A DNA stretch of 22,408 nucleotides, from positions 682,937-705,344 of the forward strand of contig BFEA01000493.1 in NCBI GenBank assembly GCA_003427395.1. Direction: 5' to 3'. Shown here one piece after another: positions 1-8,131 of this stretch. Source of the stretch: Chara braunii (lineage: Eukaryota; Streptophyta; Charophyceae; Charales; Characeae). The notes beneath the pieces were generated by a model, which was given only the letters and a program-made list of their open reading frames with translations, was not told the origin of the DNA and ran no database searches. Both the position numbers and the translations under genes were made by a program. Within the stretch, counting starts at the first letter, position 1, and each line of letters opens with the position of its first letter.

Positions 1-260
1 CAGATCAAGCACGGGCTGCTTATTGGCAGATCAGGATTTGGCTGCTCATCGGCAGATCAAACACTTACTCCTCATTGACAGATCAAGCACGGGCTGCTGA
101 TTGGCAGATCAAGCATTTGCTGCTCATCAGCGGATCAAACACTCATTCCTNNTTAACCGACCAGTTATGTGTCGCTCATTGGCCGATGAGGCACTAACAG
201 TTTGTTAGCAGAACATGCACTGGCTGATTATTGACAGATCAGGCATTAGCTGTTCATCAG
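1..260. repeat. 26-bp minisatellite, ten units, with 78-bp higher-order period
   Basis: Ten consecutive 26-bp units start at 1, 27, 53, 79, 105, 131, 157, 183, 209 and 235 with no length change between them. Most begin CAGATCA and end in a form of CTCATTGG/CATCAG. Units 1 and 4 are almost identical (CAGATCAAGCACGGGCTGCT), units 2 and 5 match each other, and so do units 3 and 6, so the array was amplified at least partly as 78-bp triplets. Units 7-9 are more diverged. An eleventh unit begins with CAGGG at 261 and then breaks off. Two undetermined bases lie at 151-152. The array probably continues left of the window. Confidence 0.93.
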
Positions 261-616
261 CAGGGTTACATCAAGGCAGACATATTGACCGTCGGGATCT
301 TCGAACAACTGTTGACGCCTTACTATTTGGTCGCTTCAATGCGGCTGAATAGCGAAAGTGGTTTCTACTCTACAGCTTGAATCGGATGGCATAGTGTCCT
401 CGAACCACTTCTAGTGTTTGCAGTGCAGAGACATGGGAATAGGAGGGAGTATAATTATTATTGTTATTATTACTTCATTATTATTTTTTTATTATCATCA
501 TTATCGGTCCGATTGCAAAAGATCTCAGAGCTCAGTCTCCGAGTGGGAATTTGATAGGCAAGTTTGAATCTCACTCCCTGTCGATCGCTGAGGACCTCCG
601 AAGCGGGCGCAGCGGG
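261..616. other. Intergenic DNA with an ATT-rich tract
   Basis: No coding frame stands out here. The stretch at about 452-506 is a run of ATT/ATC triplets, an imperfect trinucleotide microsatellite. If the transposase that follows had a normal N-terminus with a BED zinc finger, it should be encoded around here, but I cannot see one. I also find no copy of the right-hand transposon end seen near 2709, so the left end is lost, diverged or outside the window. Confidence 0.5.
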
Positions 617-619
617 TGA

Positions 620-2245
620 CAGACGTTGTTGCCCTTGGCTTCAGCGAGTGGCAGGCGTCCACCTTTCCGGGTTTCCTCACCACGCTTCACAGTGAAGCGT
701 TATGTGATCTCAAGTGCAAAGTCCCTCCGCACTGTTGTCATCGCGAAGTTGAAAGAACACTTCGCTAATGAAATGTATGCAGGGTTTACAGTCGACCTTT
801 GGACGGACTCTATTAAGAAGACGCCTTTCATGTTGATTATAGTCCACTACATCGACACAACTTTCAAACTCTATGTGCGGACACTTCAAGTACACCTATT
901 GTTAGATGAATCACACACCGCGGTTTGTGTTTTAAAAGTTTTTCAAGATTGTTTCCGCGAGTTTGGTTGTGTTGATTTTGAAAGGTATATTGTATGTTCG
1001 GATAGTGGATCGAACATGAGAGGGGGCGAGGGAATTCGTAGCAATTTCAGATAGCTACGATGTGGCGATCACAAGATTGCCACAGTGTTGACCCCCGTGC
1101 TCAATAAGACCACGACGACAACGAATTCGGTGAGGTCAACACCGTTCTACAAGTTCGAGGATGTGGCGCGGGAGCTGTTCGAGTTGATCGAGAATTGTAA
1201 AGAACTTGTGCGCTATATGAAGCAATCCAACTTGCAGCGGATGTTGAAAACCACACTGAAGCAGGAGAATGCGACTCGATGGAATTCGTTATTGAGAATG
1301 TTGAGTAGTGTTGAAAAAAACTATGAGGATGTTTCAAGCGTGTTGATGAGTCGAGGTGGGCAAAAGGCTATATTGATTGCAGAAATCAATAGAGACTTGT
1401 TGCAGGAACTTGTTCGATTCCTTCAACGTTTTGAAGAATCCACTCTTAAACTTGAGAGTTACCTCCAACCTACTGTCCATCTGGTCGTCTTCGAGCGCCA
1501 CAAGTTACTCCAACATTGTGAACCCCGCTCGCAGGTCTTGAAGGATGTAGACGAGTCGGGAAAAGAACTCGTTATTCCAGTTGATTCGACGAGTATCATT
1601 GCGATCAAGAAGTTGATCAGAGATACCCTAACACAGAAATGGACCTTGGAGGATCTTCATGTCATTGCAGCTTTGCTTGACCCTCGTCAAAAAGACAGGT
1701 TGGAACTCTTCGAAGTTCCGTTTATGCAAGTTAAACGAGGGAAGGCCCAGTTGAAGGCAATCATGCAAGATGTTGCGGCCGGTGCTGAAAATGAGTTGGA
1801 GGTGTTGGAGGCGGAGACGGTGAAAGAGTGTCCAACACAAAGAAGACGGGGAAGTCCAGGTTTGTGCAGCTCTGACGAGGAGGAGAAAGGGGCACCGAGA
1901 AGGAATGAAACATCAATGATGAGCATATAAGAGAAGATCCAAACGGAGTTAGACCATTATTTCACTTTGAAGTTGACGAAGGAAGAAAAACGAACCTTTG
2001 ATCTTCTTTCATGGTGGAAAGCAAAAGGGATGGTCATTACAACGACTGATCAACACATATTGCGTCCTCCTTTGCCTATCATGGCTCGAGCCGCTCGTGC
2101 AATTTTATGTGTGTCATCATCGAGCTCGAAGAGCGAGTGCAATTTTTCGGATGCAGGCAACACAGTGACAAAGAAAAGGAATGCGATAGGTGGTTCGACA
2201 GTGAATGACGTTTTGTTTGTTAGATCTAACAAGGACTTGCCCTGA
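620..2245 (+). pseudogene. hAT-superfamily transposase, two internal stops, N-terminus missing
   Basis: This is a DNA transposase relic of the hAT (hobo/Ac/Tam3) superfamily, which moves DNA by cut and paste in the nucleus. One reading frame runs from just after a TGA at 617 to a TGA at 2243 and is broken only by TAG at 1052-1054 and TAA at 1928-1930. No frameshift is needed. Codon numbers count from 626. The first catalytic aspartate fits D57 in FTVDLWTD (794-796) and the second fits D126 in CSDSGSNM (1001-1003). A CGDHKIAT motif follows the first stop. The C-terminal dimerisation region (about 1967-2230) shows LLSWWK, PIMARAARAIL, SSSKSECNFSDAG and VLFVRSN, the standard hAT order. About 540 codons are visible against the usual 600-800. 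The missing part is the N-terminal BED zinc finger and a start codon. The family assignment is firm, and the copy cannot make a full protein under the standard code. Confidence 0.93.
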
Positions 2246-2439
2246 ATACTAAGCGAGGATTGTTGTGATGACATTTGCTGAGATGGAATACTCATTGTGA
2301 ATTTTTTTCAAGTTTCTCCGACTGTTGGTTATGTTCAAGGTAAACTATTGCCATGTCAATAATGAAGTGTTATATTTCATAATGTTGCAATAACATGGTG
2401 CGTATGGGAATTGGTAACCACGTGTGCAACAACAATATC
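2246..2439 (+). other. 3' non-coding part of the hAT element
   Basis: This lies between the transposase stop and the G-rich subterminal block. It is AT-rich with no reading frame of note. By position it should hold the 3' untranslated region. No clear polyadenylation signal decides it. Confidence 0.4.
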
Positions 2440-2709
2440 TAAGCAGGTGTGGATGGGTGCGGGCGGGTGTGGGCGGGTGCGGATGAGGTTTAATTAGGTC
2501 ATGGGTTCGGGCGGGTCTGGGTGCAGCCACAAGTGCGGGTGGGTCTGGGTGCGGCCTTTTTTCGGGTGTCGTGCGTGTCGGGTGAAGGTGGGAAATTTCG
2601 AAAAATACCTCGGCGGGTCGGGTTGAGGTGAGCCGAAAAGAAAAATGGTTGGGCAAGGGTGGGTCAAATTAGAAAAAAATCGGGCGGGTCATGCGTAGGT
2701 AAAGACCTA
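2440..2709 (+). mobile_element. hAT right subterminal GGGTGCGGG repeats and probable right terminus
   Basis: The block is dense in GGGTGCGGGCGGGT-type motifs. It includes two near-copies of a GCGGGYGGGTCTGGGTGC segment (about 2507-2531 and 2533-2556) and ends with CGGGCGGGTCATGCGTAGGT followed by AAAGACCTA. Read on the other strand, the end at 2709 begins TAGGTCTTTACC. The TAG/CAG start followed by short GC-rich subterminal repeats is usual for hAT ends, where the repeats bind the transposase. I found no matching left end, so the boundary is inferred from this end alone. AGTTTGTA at 2710-2717 would be the right copy of the 8-bp target duplication. Confidence 0.5.
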
Positions 2710-2805
2710 AGTTTGTATTTAGTTGATAACGTAAGACCACATGAAGACCACAATAAGTGTATAATACGACTCAGGCCCGCCAGGGGAGCCGCAAAGGAGT
2801 AGTAG

Positions 2806-2994
2806 TTGAAATCTTTGATAGCTACTTTACCAAAATGGATTAACAAATATAAAATATCAAAAAAGGAAATTTGTATATATACCAACCCAGACAATCTTTT
2901 TCAAATGTTCATTTTTTTAAAAAATCATACGAACACAAGATTTCGAGTTTTAATCGATATTTGTGGAGTTGATTATCCTTCTCGAAAAGATAGA
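2806..2994 (+). pseudogene. nad9: Nuclear copy of a mitochondrial nad9 fragment
   Basis: Sixty-three codons match the N-terminal third of NADH dehydrogenase subunit 9, the 30-kDa subunit of respiratory complex I. The family signature [15 protein letters not shown] is intact, preceded by a recognisable LPKW start region and NPDNLFQMFIFLKNHTNTRF. The match stops abruptly after PSRKDR, where the sequence passes directly into a nad5 fragment on the opposite strand. Real nad9 is about 190-200 residues, so two thirds is absent. There is no stop or frameshift inside the fragment, which points to a fairly recent transfer. It cannot work because it is truncated and lies in nuclear-type repeat DNA. Confidence 0.9.
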
Positions 2995-3135
2995 AGCACT
3001 GGCTCCCAGTGCAACCTCATAAAAAGCTATGAAACACAGACCTGAAGAAATTGAAACACAAGTGGTTGTTACCAAGGCAGCCCCTCGTGAACCAAGAAAG
3101 CGACCAAACACGCCTGCTACTAAACTACCGAGTAG
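2995..3135 (-). pseudogene. nad5: Nuclear copy of a mitochondrial nad5 fragment
   Basis: Forty-seven codons on the minus strand match the N-terminus of NADH dehydrogenase subunit 5, a proton-pumping membrane subunit of complex I. Readable family segments are [32 protein letters not shown] and [12 protein letters not shown]. Full nad5 is about 650-670 residues, so this is under a tenth of it. The frame is open throughout. It touches the nad9 fragment at 2994/2995 in the opposite orientation with no intervening bases that I can assign elsewhere. Confidence 0.9.
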
Positions 3136-3182
3136 AGAGTTGGAGCCGCCCTGCAATCGAGATCTGCGACCTGGGCGCACTC
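3136..3182. other. Unassigned 47-bp spacer inside the mitochondrial mosaic
   Basis: This sits between the nad5 and cox2 fragments and is more GC-rich than either. It matches neither gene in any frame that I can recognise. It may be filler from end joining, or a piece of mitochondrial intergenic or RNA sequence. Confidence 0.4.
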
Positions 3183-3251
3183 AATAATTCCTTGCATCAT
3201 AGGAGTGGCTGCATCTTGAAATCCGTATTGCCAAGGCTCTGCAGCGTCCAT
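3183..3251 (-). pseudogene. cox2: Nuclear copy of a mitochondrial cox2 fragment
   Basis: Twenty-three minus-strand codons match the N-terminal region of cytochrome c oxidase subunit 2, which carries the CuA site and accepts electrons from cytochrome c. The segment [20 protein letters not shown] is diagnostic for cox2 just before the first membrane helix. The match stops after GII, so the helices and CuA ligands are absent. Upstream on this strand (3252-3300) is AT-rich sequence with stops and no recognisable cox2 leader. It is the third piece of the same insertion. Confidence 0.88.
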
Positions 3252-3479
3252 TTCTTTTATAGTATATATTTTTATTTTTCAAAAAAAAATGTTTCATTAG
3301 ATTGAATGTGTGCCTAATATAATAAATAAAGAAGAAATTGAATTATCAATATTTCGATATTCTTGTATTTTGTTTTCATTTCTATTGAAGATTTTTTAAT
3401 TTTATTCTAACCCCTCAATAGGTACTCTAAGAAAATAAGCTAAAAATGCTCACCTCTGCCCATCGCTGTTTAAACCAGC
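3252..3479. other. AT-rich intergenic stretch
   Basis: This is AT-rich DNA between the mitochondrial mosaic and the minus-strand relic. Part could belong to the mitochondrial insertion, but I recognise no gene. Confidence 0.35.
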
Positions 3480-5020
3480 GCACACCTGTCGTGAGGGTAG
3501 TCGAATCAAGTAGTCTCTTTGTTCCGCTCAACAGAATGATGTATTTCAGATTCTTTCAAATACAATTAAACACTTTTTGAGTAGATGGTGTATCCCCGTT
3601 CCTAATGACATCATTTTTGTGTCTCCATATGATCCATCATATTGTTGCTCTCAACGATTCGTAGATGTAGGTTTTCTGTTTCGGGAGAGATATGAGAATA
3701 ACCCCGAGTAGTATACCTGCTTATGTCAACGAATCTCTCATTGAAAGGTAAAATGTTTGCATCTCTCCATTGTGCCCACACACGCTCTACATACTTACAT
3801 ATACTTAAAAGGTATTGTTGATCTTTTATTGTGTAGTTGTTGTTTCAAACCTCACAAAAGAGGAGTTTGTACTTTCGTTTGCGATATAGCAATGTTGTTG
3901 TGGGAACTGGATTTTGAACAGTCAGCCAAGATAGGACAACATGTTTTGAAATTGTAAGTGAAGACAAAATCTTTCAAAAAAAAATCAGTCTTCCGATATC
4001 TAAGACATATCCTCGTTGCCTCCATTTAACTACAGTGGCCCAATGCACATCGGTGGATCTAAAAAAAAGTGCATATGCTAACCTCACTTTCTAATGTGGT
4101 AAAGTTTGCAGACATCCTTTTTTTCTCGAACCTTGCTAGTACAAGCCCTTTAGGTCCGGTAGTAGCTCGGACGACTTTCTGCTCAATCTGAAAGGGAGGC
4201 ATTTTATATGTCTCCCTTTGGCCTATTCCAACACACAAACCGGTAATAATTTTTGCAGGTCAATACAAATCAGGGTTGTATAAAGTTTTTTCAGAGGTAA
4301 TCACAGTCCTTCATAGCTATCTGAAACTTCTCAACATGTCATTTCTCACTCATCATTTCTGAAGTGTTTCTCAAGTCTTCAGAGTCTATCCGGATTAAGA
4401 AACTCTCCATCTCTTTCAACCAGACTCCTAGTAAATAGGTGTTGGATTGAACTGCTGATCTCCACTCTGTGGGAATTGTTGTCAACATCATGCGAATAGT
4501 GTCTCCAATTGTGCAACTCACCCATTGTGTATTCGATATCCATCTCAGTTTTTCACCTTTGGTCAGACTTATTTCACTGGTGAGTCAAAGTTGTCACCCC
4601 TCTCACCATCCAGGAGCAGCCAAAGCCGACAGTCGTGGTTGATGAAAGCAGTAGGTCCTACGAGTCTAGAAGGCACAAATTCCCAAAGAGCGGTTACGTG
4701 AGGATCCTATCATACTGACACACCCGTGCCACTTTCTGTAGCATCATCTTCCTCCAAGCTTTCAACACGTCTCTCAAGATCTGAGATGTAAGATGCTTTT
4801 GTCAACAAGCATTCATGAAAAGGAAAAAATAAACCAGCTTTTTATTGTTTGGAAGATTAAAGTCTCTTGCTAACAAACACAGCGTTAAAGACTTCCATAT
4901 GGTTGTCTCGTCTGCAAAAATCAGTCCAATTGGTCATCTGGTGAGCCAAGCTTGGATCTGCATGGCAGGATCTAACACCCCTTCCCCACGTTGTTTTGTT
5001 TTATGAGTTTTTTCCAACCA
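3480..5020 (-). pseudogene. Decayed coding relic of unknown family with a faint SET-like motif
   Basis: Several long coding-like stretches follow one another on the minus strand, joined only by frameshifts and stops. In reading order: PIGLIFADETTIWKSLTLCL (~4920-4860); SYISDLERRVESLEEDDATE (~4790-4735); two adjacent stops; then WEFVPSRLVGPTAFINHDC (4685-4629) and LLLDGERGDNFDSPVK. After a frameshift near 4580 come TKGEKLRWISNTQW and TIPTEWRSAVQSNTYLLGVW, ending with TAA at 4339-4341. Further on are GIGQRETYKMPPFQIEQKVV (~4225-4165), HWATVVKWRQRGYVLDIG (~4045-3995), YVERVWAQWRDANILPFNER (~3795-3740), and RYTTRGYSHISPETENLHLR (~3720-3665). FINHDC after a G-P-x-x-x pattern recalls the NHxC segment of SET-domain methyltransferases of the SUV4-20 type, but the following PN is missing. 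I do not otherwise recognise the protein. It could be a cellular pseudogene or part of a large transposon. Confidence 0.5.
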
Positions 5021-5320
5021 TTTTTCGACGTGAAGTTTCTTTCACCAATATTGTTTTTTCACAAATAGTTAGTTGTCACTTCTTCGATCTTCTTGTAAGC
5101 TACAATTGTCAGAGCGCAAAGCATGTGTTTGTACCAAATCCTAAAAAAAACAGCATTGTTTATTATCAGTTCTCTGTCATATAGTACAACTCCCTTTACT
5201 TTCACCCAAATTGCAAAAGTCGTTAGAACTTTACTAAGTAGTTGTTCCACAGGTCTGCCAAATTTTCCTTAGAAATTAATATAATATCCTAGGAGCCTGT
5301 TAGTTTTTTATTTTTCTTAA
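5021..5320. other. AT-rich stretch with no supported gene
   Basis: Short overlapping frames occur on both strands, but none has recognisable content. It may be the far 5' part of the minus-strand relic. I see nothing to annotate. Confidence 0.35.
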
Positions 5321-5328
5321 ATGTTGGT

Positions 5329-5358
5329 CGTGGCCGAGGCGTCTTCGCCTAGGCCACG
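5329..5358. repeat. 13-bp GC-rich hairpin (12 of 13 pairs)
   Basis: CGTGGCCGAGGCG (5329-5341), a TCTT loop, and CGCCTAGGCCACG (5346-5358) form a stem with one mismatch. It stands out in AT-rich surroundings and lies four bases before the long A tract, so the two may belong to one retroposed or fold-back unit. Confidence 0.8.
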
Positions 5359-5362
5359 AGGG

Positions 5363-5452
<90 letters not shown>
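5363..5452 (+). repeat. Uninterrupted poly(A) tract, 90 bases
   Basis: Ninety consecutive adenines are written here. A pure tract of this length could be the tail of a recent retroposon insertion, an expanded mononucleotide repeat, or an assembly estimate. GCCACG flanks it on both sides (5353-5358 and 5453-5458). No LINE or SINE body is recognisable upstream. Confidence 0.9.
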
Positions 5453-5453
<1 letters not shown>

Positions 5454-5458
5454 CCACG

Positions 5459-5858
5459 CGCATATGACTGAAGTGCAGTTACAAAGTGCATGGTGCGACT
5501 TTTCAACAAAGCGGAGTTTCAACTGCATCTGATATTCGGGCCCTGACTAAACTGCATAAAACCTGTTCGGAGTGCATTTTTAAACTCAAACCATGACCTC
5601 GCCCTGGTTTCCTCTGAATTAAAAATAAGTAAAAAAAAGCGTTGTGGAGGGATCCAATGAGGTTCTTTAACAAAGTTGCAACAGTATGCCAAGCCACTCA
5701 TCAACAATGGAGAATACTCTTCATGACCACAAAAACGGTAACCCCGCAAGGTTAAAGAATCACTATATAAAACCCAACAAACACTTCACATGGGTTCAGG
5801 ATCAAGGGAAAAACTGAAAAAATACCCAATAATGAAGTTGGTCAGTTTGGAATGATTC
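5459..5858. other. Intergenic stretch downstream of the A tract
   Basis: Two overlapping minus-strand frames of 64-76 codons cover about 5503-5749 (for example HTVATLLKNLIGSLHN). Neither has a known motif and the amino-acid make-up is unconvincing. I see no supported gene. Confidence 0.35.
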
Positions 5859-6390
5859 ATGATTTTTCAGAGCGTACTGACTGATAAATGGTGTGTGATT
5901 AAAATGATAAATGTGGGTCTCTCTAATGCCCACTTAGAGGATCTTCCGGTAGAAGTTATGATCACCTATGGTGGTCATGCCTTAGGGCTCATAGACTTTA
6001 CGTCTAGTACAAGAACCTCTAGTCCCCAGGATACAGACACACATCAAAAGACGTGAAGTAAAATGAATGATTGGTTTTGGAAAGAATAAGCATATCCCTT
6101 CCTGTACCCCTCTTTATCTTCATATTATTGGGTGTTTGGTTTCTTTGGTTGGAAAAAAAACAGAGTCTGATTCTCCCATGACCAATGTTCCCTACAAAAA
6201 ATTCTAGGTAAAATGATGCAAGGCACAAAGGAAGTGATCCAAGTCAAATGAAGAGAAATCTCTCATTGTAGAGCATCAAAGGAGAAAACAAAGAGGAAGA
6301 TTTTAATAAAGCATAGAGAAATGACCAATGTTGGGGCATCTCAAACCAGAAGGGCAGACTCATCTTCATCCGCCTTCTGATATCAACAAG
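5859..6390 (+). pseudogene. Possible plus-strand coding relic, unknown
   Basis: One frame stays largely open for about 175 codons, with four internal stops (TGA near 6055, TAA near 6087, two later TGA) and no frameshift. It is open for its first 65 codons, including NAHLEDLPVEVMITYGGHAL and GLIDFTSSTRTSS. The later part contains QKILGKMMQGTKEVIQV and HREMTNVGASQTRRADSSSS. Amino-acid content is protein-like, but I recognise no family and there is no start or end evidence. Chance openness cannot be excluded. Confidence 0.3.
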
Positions 6391-6906
6391 GGCATGGGTG
6401 ATTAAGTTGGATTGAGAACATATAACTTTTATATAACTATTTGATTTTCTTTTACATTTTTAATTTATTTTATTATAATTATTATTATTATTTTATAAAA
6501 TGTTTCATAAATATTCTGCACAGTAAGAGATGAGACTACATCTCGATCATCAACAATTTAAGGAGGGTAAGAGTCACTTTTCCCGTCTTTCTTAACTTTG
6601 CAGATCGTGTGTGTTCAATATAAAGGAGCATATTATGACTTTTCACATTCAAACATTTATTTAGAATAGTTAATCCCTCAATCACTAATATGGTAATAAA
6701 TCTTGTTTTATTCAATAAGGGAGTCATTTTTCAGCAGATTGGTCTTTGATAACAAGGGGTATTAAGCCCCGTTGCTAATAAATATTGCTTCCCACTTATA
6801 AATACAAGTCTCTAAAAAAACAAGTAATTATATTATCAGAAACGAATTATTTTATGGGCAGCAAGCTGCTACTAAAAAGTATTATTGGAAAAAAATAATA
6901 AGCATC
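6391..6906. other. AT-rich intergenic DNA
   Basis: This includes a TTATTA-rich tract at about 6466-6497. A 63-codon minus frame at 6536-6727 lacks any known motif. Nothing else stands out before the target-site duplication at 6907. Confidence 0.4.
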
Positions 6907-6914
6907 CTTCTTTC
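6907..6914. repeat. Target-site duplication, left copy (CTTCTTTC)
   Basis: An identical 8-mer lies immediately outside the other end of the element, at 8124-8131. An 8-bp duplication is the length made by hAT transposases. Confidence 0.8.
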
Positions 6915-7308
6915 CTGGGTAGCACGGCGTATACGTACGCATGCTCCACATACACACATACGTGTATGCCCGTACGTGCGTACGTGTACGCGCGTACCTC
7001 GTTTCAGGGACCGTGTACATAATGGTAGCGGGCCACTTGGGGGGGCGGTTTTAGCCCCGTAGGCCTAGGGGGGTGGGGGGGGTAGCCCGCTGGGGCCCAA
7101 AGTGGGGTGGAGGGGTAACGCGGGGTGGGGGGAAGAGTGTTGCTTCCGCACGATTTTCGAATTCATGTCGGGAAGGGCTACCCCCCAAGCCGCGTCACCC
7201 CACCACCCTGCTGCAGTCCGTCTTGGTCATCCTAGGCGTCGCCATCGCCATCTGCCGTATCATCATCGTGGAGCTGCCGTGGAGCTGCCGCCATCGCCCT
7301 GGGAAGGA

Positions 7309-7561
7309 GTGGGCGGAGGAGGTAGAGAAAAATGATAACGGGGAGGAGGAGGAGGATGGTCACGGCAATGGGAAGGAAGAGGAGAAGGAAAAAGGACAAC
7401 GGGGAAAACGAAGACGAAGAGGGCGACGGGGAGGAGGAGGAGGACGATGCATCGTCATCTTTCTCCTACTCCTCCCCATTGCCATCTTCGTCATCCTCCC
7501 CCCTGTCATCCTCTTCCTCCTCCTCCTCCCCATCGTCGACTGTCCTCCCTGCCACATTAGT

Positions 7562-7600
<39 letters not shown>

Positions 7601-7980
7601 CGCATTGAAGTTCGTGACGACGAGGGAAGGAGGAAGATGACGATGGAGGAGGAAGAGTCGACTTCCTCCTCCTCCCTTGCCACGTCCTCCTCCCAGTCGT
7701 CTTCCTCCTTCTTCTCCTCATCGTCGACTTCCTCCCCATCGCTGACTTCCGCCTCTTCGTCCCCATCACTGACTTCCGCCTCCTCCTCCCAATCACCTTT
7801 GTCGTCCTCCTTTTCCCCATCACCCTCTTCGTCCTCCTCCTCCCCATCGTCCTCTTCCTCCTCCTCCTCCTCCCGATCTGCCTCTTCCTCCCCTCCCCAT
7901 CGTCCTCTTGCTCATGCTCCTCCTGATCTGCCTTTTCCTCCCCTCCCCAATGCTGACTTCCTCCTCCTCCTCCCGGTTGC
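7309..7980. repeat. Mirror purine/pyrimidine trinucleotide tract (GGA to TCC switch)
   Basis: The plus strand changes from mainly GGAGGA/GAAGAC (to about 7446) to mainly CTCCTC/CATCGTC. The two halves are imperfect inverted repeats able to pair as a long hairpin, and each half is a candidate for triplex DNA. It lies within the 6915-8123 transposon. Confidence 0.85.
7564..7596. repeat. Poly(T) tract, 33 bases
   Basis: Thirty-three consecutive thymines fall in the middle of the pyrimidine-rich transposon core. Confidence 0.95.
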
Positions 7981-8123
7981 CTTTAATAATTTATTATATA
8001 TATGCCATGTAATATATATATAATTATATATATATATATATGTATGCGTACGCACGTTTTCGGGTACGTACGAGCACGCGAGCATACGTACGCGCACGTG
8101 TACGCGTACGCAGTGCTACCCAA

Positions 8124-8131
8124 CTTCTTTC
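8124..8131. repeat. Target-site duplication, right copy (CTTCTTTC)
   Basis: This is identical to 6907-6914 and directly abuts the right end of the 6915-8123 element. Confidence 0.8.

Larger units (their letters stand above)
6915..8123. mobile_element. Nonautonomous hAT-like DNA transposon with CGTACG subterminal arrays
   Basis: The left end reads CTGGGTAGCACGGCGTATAC. The right end, reverse-complemented, reads TTGGGTAGCACTGCGTACGC. The ends match from base 2 to base 9 or beyond and are bordered by perfect 8-bp duplications CTTCTTTC. Both subterminal zones (about 6925-7010 and 8040-8112) are packed with CGTACG/ACGTGTACG palindromic motifs. The core holds G-rich sequence (7038-7136), a purine GGAGGA tract (7309-7446), a CTCCTC/CATCGTC pyrimidine tract (7447-7980) interrupted by T33, and an AT dinucleotide run. 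The 316-codon open frame across it encodes serine runs from the repeat and is not a gene. There is no transposase, so movement would need one supplied in trans. TIR form and duplication length favour hAT. Confidence 0.82.

Noticed and set aside
1-260. CRISPR array
   Set aside because: The units are contiguous 26-bp tandem copies with no unique spacers, and the setting is eukaryotic.
520-600. tRNA-derived SINE head suggested by AAGTTTGAATCTCACTCC
   Set aside because: The T-loop-like string is imperfect and no matching acceptor or anticodon stem is found.
5300-5509. Minus-strand frame with a long phenylalanine run
   Set aside because: It is the translation of the 90-base A tract.
7073-8023. 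316-codon open frame rich in Ser, Pro and Arg
   Set aside because: It follows the GGA/TCC simple repeats and T33 inside a bounded transposon. Several frames on both strands are equally open, and no domain is present.
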